From: Spirochaetota bacterium
GTDB lineage: Bacteria; Spirochaetota; Spirochaetia; Treponematales; UBA12059
NCBI GenBank assembly: GCA_003247225.1
Contig: QKAK01000100.1
Location: 1 to 36,624, forward strand
DNA: 36,624 nt
Direction of reading: 5' to 3'
The notes under the pieces are model-generated. The model was not told the origin of the DNA and searched no databases. It saw nothing but the letters and a program-made list of their open reading frames with translations. Below are positions 32,138-36,624 of the stretch, one piece after another. The position numbers and the translations under genes are program-made. The stretch's first letter is position 1, and every line of letters begins with the position of its first letter.

Positions 32138-33754
32138 TCAGACCTTGACCAGGCCCTCGACCATCGACCTCGTGCCGGGCAGCGCGAGCCAGGCGTCCAT
32201 GCGGTCGCGCAGGCCCTCGTCCCCCGCGCGGAGCAGGAACACGACCGAGGTCTCCGCTCCCGCCTGGAAGCAGGGCACCAGCCTGCCGGAGAACTGGGAA
32301 TCGGACAGGAACGACCCGACGAGGCGCTCGGTTATGGCGCAGTCCGCGCGCTTCCATACGACAGCGGCGAAGGCCTCGAGGTCGTTCGCCACGACGACCG
32401 CGCTACAGCCCGTTCCCTTCAGGCAGTCGTTCACGTACGAGCCCTCCTGGGCGGCGACGCGCTTCCCGCGCAGGTCGGCCAGGCTCGCGTAGCCGGCTAC
32501 GTCCCGACGGAGCGCGAACACCGTCGGCTTGAACGACGCGATCGGGGCGGTCGGCAGCACCGGCTTGCCGTCGAAGAACGCGTTCGGCCAGCCGACGTTG
32601 GCTATCATGCGTATGGCGCCCGAGAACAGGTCCTCGAGGGCCGCGGCGAACTGGCCCGGCCTGAATATCGCCTTGGCCGCGGCGCTCTTGGCGAAGGCCC
32701 TGGCTACGTCGATGGCGATGCCCGCCGAGTGGCCTCCCTTGATATGCGCCCACGGCGGATAGGTGACGTCGTGGCCGATCGCGATAGCGCCGTCTTCGGC
32801 GGATCCGGCGGGGCCCCCGAGCGCGCGCTCGACGCCGTTGATGGCTTCCTTGAGCCGGCCTGAGGCGAGGAGCACCTCGTCGGCCGACGCGCGCTGACGC
32901 TCCAGCGTGCCCATGATCAGCTCGGAGCTCTCCGCGAGGAGGTCCGTCGCGCCGGTCAGGCTGGCCATCGACGCGGTTATATGCCCGACGCTCCGGGTCT
33001 GCCCCTCGAGGGCGGCCTGGATGTCGCGCATGTTGGCCGCGGCGCCGGCCATGGCGTCGGAGCTGCGGCCCTGTTCCTCGCGCGACGCCGTCATGCGGTC
33101 GGCGAGCTCCGCCTCGGCGGCCTGTATCGTCTCCAGCCCCGCCTCGGCGTCGGCCATCCCGGAGCGCAGCTCGCGGAGGACGCCCGAGCCGGCGTCGGTC
33201 AGCTCCTTGCTCGTGCCCGCCAGGCGCTTGACCTCGTCGGCGACCACCTTGAAGCCCTTGCCGTGCGCCCCGGCCCGGGCGGCCTCGATCGCGGCGTTCA
33301 TGGACAGCAGGTTGGTCATCTCGGATATCTCGTCGATGGACGCGAGCGTGCCCTCGATGCGGTCGATCGCCTCGGCGAGGCGGCGATAGACGTTCAGGAA
33401 GCCGTTTACGCTCCTGTCCATGCGCTCCAGGGCCGCGCTTCCGGACGCTAGCGACGATAGCGACGCCCTGAACGCGCCGTCCGCCGCGTCGAGCGACGTT
33501 CCGGCCTCTGCGGCCGAGCCGGCGATCGCGATGGATCCGGCCTCGAGGGACGATAAGTCCGAGCCTATCGCGCGGGCCGCCTCCACGTTGGCCGCGTTGG
33601 CGCGTATCGTCTCCGCGAAGAAGTCGGCGGTCAGGTTCGACTCCATCGTCAGCGACCAGAGGTGGTCGGCCAGGCTCAGGTGCCTGTCCTTTAGCTCGCC
33701 CGCGAGGCCCGCGATGGTCGCGGTATCGTTCGTTCCGTCGCGCTCGCCGTCCAT
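32138..33754 (-). CDS. soluble chemotaxis receptor: MCP signalling domain fused to a C-terminal SBP_bac_3 domain
   Basis: The 538-residue protein has no signal peptide or membrane segment. Its N-terminal half is an MCP signalling coiled coil with the tip [20 protein letters not shown] and [11 protein letters not shown]. From about residue 318 comes a domain starting [20 protein letters not shown], the opening strand of family 3 solute-binding proteins, with the later lobe in [19 protein letters not shown]. Such binding domains usually lie in the periplasm, so here a cytoplasmic ligand would be sensed. The domain order is also reversed compared with ordinary receptors. GGAGG precedes the ATG. 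Confidence 0.88.
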   Translation of the reverse strand: MDGERDGTNDTATIAGLAGELKDRHLSLADHLWSLTMESNLTADFFAETIRANAANVEAARAIGSDLSSLEAGSIAIAGSAAEAGTSLDAADGAFRASLSSLASGSAALERMDRSVNGFLNVYRRLAEAIDRIEGTLASIDEISEMTNLLSMNAAIEAARAGAHGKGFKVVADEVKRLAGTSKELTDAGSGVLRELRSGMADAEAGLETIQAAEAELADRMTASREEQGRSSDAMAGAAANMRDIQAALEGQTRSVGHITASMASLTGATDLLAESSELIMGTLERQRASADEVLLASGRLKEAINGVERALGGPAGSAEDGAIAIGHDVTYPPWAHIKGGHSAGIAIDVARAFAKSAAAKAIFRPGQFAAALEDLFSGAIRMIANVGWPNAFFDGKPVLPTAPIASFKPTVFALRRDVAGYASLADLRGKRVAAQEGSYVNDCLKGTGCSAVVVANDLEAFAAVVWKRADCAITERLVGSFLSDSQFSGRLVPCFQAGAETSVVFLLRAGDEGLRDRMDAWLALPGTRSMVEGLVKV

Positions 33755-33882
33755 TCAGCGATACCTCCGTGACGCGCCTTCCGCGCTTCGAGATTCTGCC
33801 GTCGGGGCGGCCGCGATCCATCCGCGCATCCCCGCGCGCCGGCTACTACCGGCAGTATCGCACGATATCCGCCGGAACGGAA

Positions 33883-33898
33883 GCGCCGATAGCGGCGC
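33883..33898. repeat. short inverted repeat in the 33755-34029 divergent region
   Basis: GCGCCG-ATAG-CGGCGC is a perfect 6-bp palindrome with a 4-nt loop. It lies between the divergent receptor and methyltransferase-like genes, upstream of the promoter at 33927. A second small stem, GCCGG-CTACTA-CCGGC, lies near 33838-33853. Apart from these and that promoter I see nothing in the 275-nt gap. Confidence 0.35.
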
Positions 33899-33926
33899 GC
33901 GGAGGCTCCCGGGACCGGGCGCCGCC

Positions 33927-33955
33927 TTGAAATCCTGGCCGTTTTCGTGTAATAA
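33927..33955 (+). promoter_or_regulatory. promoter of the methyltransferase-like gene
   Basis: TTGAAA (33927-33932), 17-nt spacer, TAATAA (33950-33955). The start codon is 74 nt beyond, behind TAGGAG. Confidence 0.6.
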
Positions 33956-34029
33956 TAATGGCCTACCCGAACAAGACCATCATCTTCTCGCGGCGAGGCA
34001 AATCTCCCTTCATCGAATAGGAGTTTTGC

Positions 34030-35067
34030 ATGAGTACCATCGACGACGCGCGTTCCGTTCCCGAACCGAATAAGAAACCAGGCGTAATGTACGCATTCGC
34101 GCCGAACGGCCTGGAGCTGCCGGTCATCGACGTCGAGCACCCGGCGTTCACGGTGGACCCGGCCGCCCTCGAGGCCGCGACGCGGCCCGGCGCCATGAGG
34201 AAGCCTTCCCGTATCCAGGCCATGATGATGCGGCCGATGCTGAGAGGGTCCATGCTGGCGAACGCTATCTCCGGCGCCGGCGGCGGCTGCGCGAGCGGCC
34301 TCGGCACCTATATGCTGAAGCTCGGACCGGGCAACCTGGGCGACGGATGGGCCAAGCCGATCGACCGAGCCATCGCCTCGTCCTTGCCCTGCCTGTCCGC
34401 CCGACTGCGCCTGGAACTAACCGCCCGCCTCGAGGCGGACGCTATCCTCGCCCTCCTGAGGCCTCGCGGCGGGCGTTCCCGGCTGCGTATCGTCAACATA
34501 GCCGGAGGGCCGTCGGCGGATACCCTCAATGCGCTGATGTTAGCGCGCAGGCGCGAACCCGGCGCGCTCGACGGCGCGGACGTCGCTATAGAGATCCTGG
34601 ACGCCGACGACGAGGGGCCGGGCTTCGCCGTCAGCGCCTTGGACGCGCTGACGGCCGCGGGCGGGCCGCTCGCCGGGCTCCGCGTCAGCCTGGAGCGCCG
34701 ACCCTACGACTGGAACGACGCCGCGTCGCTAGCGCGCCGGCTCCGCTCCATCGCCGATTCCGACGACGATAGCGTCGGCGCGGTGATAGCGTCGGAAGGA
34801 GGGCTGTTCGAGTACGCGTCCGACGACGCGATACGGGCGAACCTCGACGCCGTACGGGACTTCGCGCCCCGGGACGCCGTCGTCGTCGGGACCGTAAGCG
34901 AGGCGGCCGGGCCCGCCGGCTCGGTAAACGAGGCGACCGGCACCGCCGCCAGGCTGCGCGGCCTCGACGCCTTCCTCGGAGTAGCCGGATCGGCGGGCTG
35001 GGAGCTAGCCTCGAGCGTCGCTTGCCCCTTAAGCCGATGCGTGGCGCTCCGCCGAGCGGCATCGTAG
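34030..35067 (+). CDS. putative SAM-dependent methyltransferase-like protein
   Basis: I do not recognise the family of this 345-residue protein. The central region has RIVNIAGGPSADTLNAL at about 151-167, which resembles a class I methyltransferase motif I (Gly-rich loop after a beta strand), followed about 30 residues later by IEILDADDEG, where an acidic residue would bind the SAM ribose. The stretch AVIASEGGLFEYASDDAIRA may correspond to motif IV. The N-terminal 100 residues have no visible match and contain a Met-rich segment (IQAMMMRPMLRGSML). TAGGAG precedes the ATG. It stands alone between its own promoter and the regulatory region of bcp. The methyltransferase call is only suggestive. 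Confidence 0.5.
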   Translation: MSTIDDARSVPEPNKKPGVMYAFAPNGLELPVIDVEHPAFTVDPAALEAATRPGAMRKPSRIQAMMMRPMLRGSMLANAISGAGGGCASGLGTYMLKLGPGNLGDGWAKPIDRAIASSLPCLSARLRLELTARLEADAILALLRPRGGRSRLRIVNIAGGPSADTLNALMLARRREPGALDGADVAIEILDADDEGPGFAVSALDALTAAGGPLAGLRVSLERRPYDWNDAASLARRLRSIADSDDDSVGAVIASEGGLFEYASDDAIRANLDAVRDFAPRDAVVVGTVSEAAGPAGSVNEATGTAARLRGLDAFLGVAGSAGWELASSVACPLSRCVALRRAAS

Positions 35068-35128
35068 GGCGGCTTGCCTCTCGGGTCGTTTCGCGGACGC
35101 CCTAACCCTAGCCGTTCCTGAACGCTAC

Positions 35129-35184
35129 GTGTTACGAACCTTGTTGACGAAGTACGATCGACGGACCCATAAAGTTCGTAACAC
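35129..35184. repeat. 11-bp inverted repeat bracketing a promoter
   Basis: GTGTTACGAAC (35129-35139) and GTTCGTAACAC (35174-35184) are perfect inverted copies 34 nt apart. The promoter-like pair TTGACG/CATAAA lies exactly between them. It may be a two-site operator or a large stem-loop. The rest of the 35068-35316 gap holds only a short tandem repeat (ACGCGGT twice, 35230-35243). Confidence 0.6.
35144..35173 (+). promoter_or_regulatory. candidate promoter upstream of bcp
   Basis: TTGACG (35144-35149), 18-nt spacer, CATAAA (35168-35173). The -35 is good and the -10 weak, which is common in regulated promoters. The leader to bcp would be about 135 nt. Confidence 0.4.
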
Positions 35185-35316
35185 TATCACCGCTATGCCG
35201 GCCGAACGATCGCTTATTATATTGTCGATACGCGGTACGCGGTACGAAGCCGACGCTTTCGACGCGGGAGAGCCCCGCGCTGACCGACGGACCGATCCGG
35301 CCATAAGGAGGCCTAC

Positions 35317-35769
35317 ATGCTCGAAGAAGGATCGATAGCGCCCGATTTTACGCTCGACGACGACGCCGGGAAGCCCGTGAGCCTATCGTCGTTCAGGGGC
35401 AGGAAAGTCGTGCTGTACTTCTACCCGAAGGACGACACCTCGGGCTGCACCAAGGAGGCCTGCGGCTTCCGCGACGCCTACGGCTCGTTCATCGAGAAGG
35501 GCGCCGTGGTCGTCGGCGTCAGCCCGGACGAGAGCGGCTCCCACGCGCGCTTCAAGGCCAAGTACGGCCTGCCCTTCGTCCTGCTGGCCGACCCTGAGCA
35601 CCGCGCGCTCGAGGCCTACGGGGTCTGGGCCGAGAAGTCGATGTACGGCCGCAAGTATATGGGCGTCGTCCGCTCGACCTACGTCATAGGCGAGGACGGC
35701 GTCATACTCAAGGCCTTCCCTAAGGTATCGCCCGAGGGCCACGCCGCAGAGATCCTGGCCGCGCTGTGA
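35317..35769 (+). CDS. bcp: thioredoxin-dependent thiol peroxidase (Bcp/PrxQ peroxiredoxin)
   Basis: The 150-residue cytoplasmic enzyme reduces hydrogen peroxide and organic hydroperoxides. VVLYFYPKDDTSGCTKEACG holds the peroxidatic Cys44 and, five residues on, Cys49, the resolving Cys of the PrxQ Cx4C type; an intramolecular disulfide reduced by thioredoxin is expected. RSTYVIGEDGVI is the conserved later strand. Length is standard. AAGGAGG lies 6 nt before the ATG, an optimal site. The upstream region has a promoter inside an inverted repeat, so the gene is probably under specific, perhaps redox-responsive, control; the regulator is unknown. Confidence 0.95.
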   Translation: MLEEGSIAPDFTLDDDAGKPVSLSSFRGRKVVLYFYPKDDTSGCTKEACGFRDAYGSFIEKGAVVVGVSPDESGSHARFKAKYGLPFVLLADPEHRALEAYGVWAEKSMYGRKYMGVVRSTYVIGEDGVILKAFPKVSPEGHAAEILAAL

Positions 35770-35789
35770 CCGTAGCTGCGGGCCTCGGC

Positions 35790-35818
35790 TTGCGCCTCGA
35801 CCGCATCGGGCGTATCAT
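35790..35818 (+). promoter_or_regulatory. promoter of a short leader transcript
   Basis: TTGCGC (35790-35795), exactly 17 nt, TATCAT (35813-35818). Transcription would start near 35825, shortly after the bcp stop, and meet a terminator at 35922. Confidence 0.55.
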
Positions 35819-35847
35819 ACCGCCTAGAAACACGGAAGGAGGCGCCT

Positions 35848-35898
35848 ATGCGTAGCGACGCCAGCGCTCCGATCCATGGCTCGCGGTCGGTAACCTGA
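35848..35898 (+). CDS. 16-codon leader ORF
   Basis: ATG at 35848 follows GGAAGGAGG, one of the best ribosome binding sites in the window, and the frame closes at TGA 35896-35898. The peptide is MRSDASAPIHGSRSVT, with four Ser. It starts about 23 nt after the predicted transcription start and ends 23 nt before a terminator stem. I take it as a possible leader peptide for the deoxyribosyltransferase-like gene. Its sequence need not matter if only ribosome position is sensed. Too short to judge by coding statistics. Confidence 0.45.
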   Translation: MRSDASAPIHGSRSVT

Positions 35899-35921
35899 TC
35901 TCATCCGGCTGCTAACGATAC

Positions 35922-35954
35922 GCCGGGGCCTTCCTGGGGCCCCGGCCTTTTTTT
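35922..35954 (+). terminator. terminator, possible attenuator, before the deoxyribosyltransferase-like gene
   Basis: GCCGGGGCC (35922-35930), 7-nt loop, GGCCCCGGC (35938-35946), then C and seven T. The next gene's ribosome binding site (AAGGAC) begins directly after the T-run. TCCGGC at 35904-35909 can pair with the left arm (GCCGGG, one G-U) and would compete with the terminator stem. Confidence 0.88.
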
Positions 35955-35965
35955 AAGGACGCACT

Positions 35966-36421
35966 ATGAAGTTCTATTTCGCCGCTCCCCTGTTCTGCGA
36001 AGCCGAGCGGCGCTATAACGCCGACCTCGCCGGGAAGGTGGAATCCCTCGGTTTCGAGGTATTCCTGCCGCAACGCGACGGCGTGGTCGGCGCTTCCGAG
36101 ACGGACGACGGCGGCGACGCCGCCATGCGGCGGGCAAGGGTCATCTTCGAGCTTGACCTCGAACGCATCAAGGCTACCGACATATTCTTCTACCTGCTCG
36201 ACGGCAGGGTACCGGACGAGGGGGCCGCGGTCGCTCTCGGCATAGCCTACGCCGACAAGGCGGCGCGACGGCCGGATCGGCTGCTCCTCGGGCTCCATAC
36301 CGACGGCCGCGCCGCGTTCCCGGACGCCGCCCTGAATCCGATGCTCGCCGCGTCTCTCGACCGCGTCTTCGCAGACGAACGCTCGCTCCTGGCCTACCTC
36401 GACGGGCTACCGCGCCGATGA
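35966..36421 (+). CDS. nucleoside 2-deoxyribosyltransferase-like protein, nucleophile missing
   Basis: The 151-residue protein matches the nucleoside 2-deoxyribosyltransferase family: KFYFAAPLFCEAERRYNADL at the N-terminus, the conserved DIFFYLLDGRVPDEG (72-86), and LGIAYADK. Family enzymes swap bases on deoxynucleosides through a Glu nucleophile in the pattern D-x-G-x-x-x-E-L-G. Here the same pattern reads DEGAAVALG, with Ala90 (codon GCT) where Glu is expected. Either catalysis differs, or the protein binds nucleosides without the usual reaction. AAGGAC precedes the ATG, right behind a terminator. The stop overlaps the ATG of the amidohydrolase gene (ATGA). Confidence 0.82.
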   Translation: MKFYFAAPLFCEAERRYNADLAGKVESLGFEVFLPQRDGVVGASETDDGGDAAMRRARVIFELDLERIKATDIFFYLLDGRVPDEGAAVALGIAYADKAARRPDRLLLGLHTDGRAAFPDAALNPMLAASLDRVFADERSLLAYLDGLPRR

Positions 36422-36624
36422 CGCTGATACGCGGAGGCCTGGTCGTCGACGGTACCGGGGCGCCCGCGAGGCGCGCCGACGTACTGGTCGATGGCGACCG
36501 GATCGCGGCTATAGGCGCGATACCGAACCCGCCCCCTGGCGCCGCCGCGATCGACGCCGCCGGGGCGGTCGTCGCGCCCGGCTTCATAGACGCTCATACC
36601 CATGACGACGTCGCGGCGCTCGAC
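36418..36624 (+). CDS. D-aminoacylase-type amidohydrolase, N-terminal part
   Basis: The first 69 codons are present and the gene runs off the window. LIRGGLVVDGTGAPARRADV and the metal-site motif PGFIDAHTHDD (the two His in HTH) identify the amidohydrolase superfamily; the Asp pair after HTH is typical of N-acyl-D-amino-acid deacylases. It would remove acyl groups from D-amino acids or related amides using zinc. The ATG overlaps the previous stop by 4 nt, so both are translated from the same message and lie under any attenuation at 35922-35954. Specificity cannot be judged from this fragment. Confidence 0.78.
   Translation, partial: MTLIRGGLVVDGTGAPARRADVLVDGDRIAAIGAIPNPPPGAAAIDAAGAVVAPGFIDAHTHDDVAALD

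Noticed and set aside
35129-35338. Short open frame of 69 codons before bcp
   Set aside because: It begins inside the inverted-repeat/promoter region, has no good ribosome binding site and overlaps the bcp start in another frame.

Overview
The window is a gene-dense, GC-rich stretch of a diderm (Gram-negative-type) bacterial chromosome. Lipoprotein signal peptides, a periplasmic-binding lipoprotein with an ABC transporter, UppP, FtsK, and chemotaxis receptors support this. The set of families (DUF3798-type ABC transporter, NusG-domain-II plus Gx-transporter pair, Lnb/DUF4105 protein, soluble chemotaxis receptor) best suits a GC-rich member of the Spirochaetota. That is an inference from gene content; no rRNA or marker phylogeny is available here. 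No tRNA, rRNA, CRISPR array, insertion sequence or prophage gene was seen.

Layout. 1-941: tail of a SpoIIE-type phosphatase, an STAS anti-anti-sigma factor and an RsbW-like kinase, a partner-switching module. 943-7331, minus strand: an uncharacterised membrane-anchored protein, a small unknown ORF, a GAF-GGDEF diguanylate cyclase, a GH13 alpha-glucosidase and an FlK-like thioesterase in one tight array, then a dihydroorotate-dehydrogenase-like flavoprotein with its own promoter. 7436-10108, plus: a TPR lipoprotein and a TraB/PrgY-family membrane protein. 10138-13680, minus: an aldo/keto reductase with two 4Fe-4S motifs, a sensor kinase and an OmpR-type regulator.

13701-19397, plus: a DUF3798 substrate-binding lipoprotein followed by a terminator and a second promoter, then the double ATPase, two permeases and a small membrane-anchored accessory protein. 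19442-22590: leuS behind a structured leader, then a lower-GC GNAT acetyltransferase and a strong terminator. 22569-28168, minus: a Lnb/DUF4105 protein, a NIT-domain chemotaxis receptor, and an overlapping run of slyD, NusG-domain-II, Gx (S-component-like) and EcfT-like genes.

28374-32101, plus: uppP and ftsK. 32138-33754, minus: a soluble receptor with a chemotaxis signalling domain fused to a periplasmic-binding-type domain. 33927-36624, plus: a methyltransferase-like protein, a bcp peroxiredoxin behind a promoter bracketed by an inverted repeat, a short leader with a 16-codon ORF and terminator, a nucleoside deoxyribosyltransferase-like protein lacking its nucleophile, and the start of a D-aminoacylase-type amidohydrolase.

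The most notable signals are the attenuator-like leader at 35790-35965 together with the catalytically altered gene behind it, the cytosolic receptor-binding-protein fusion, the possible ATPase-less ECF-like pair, and three genes whose -10 box sits so close to the start codon that leaderless transcription is likely.
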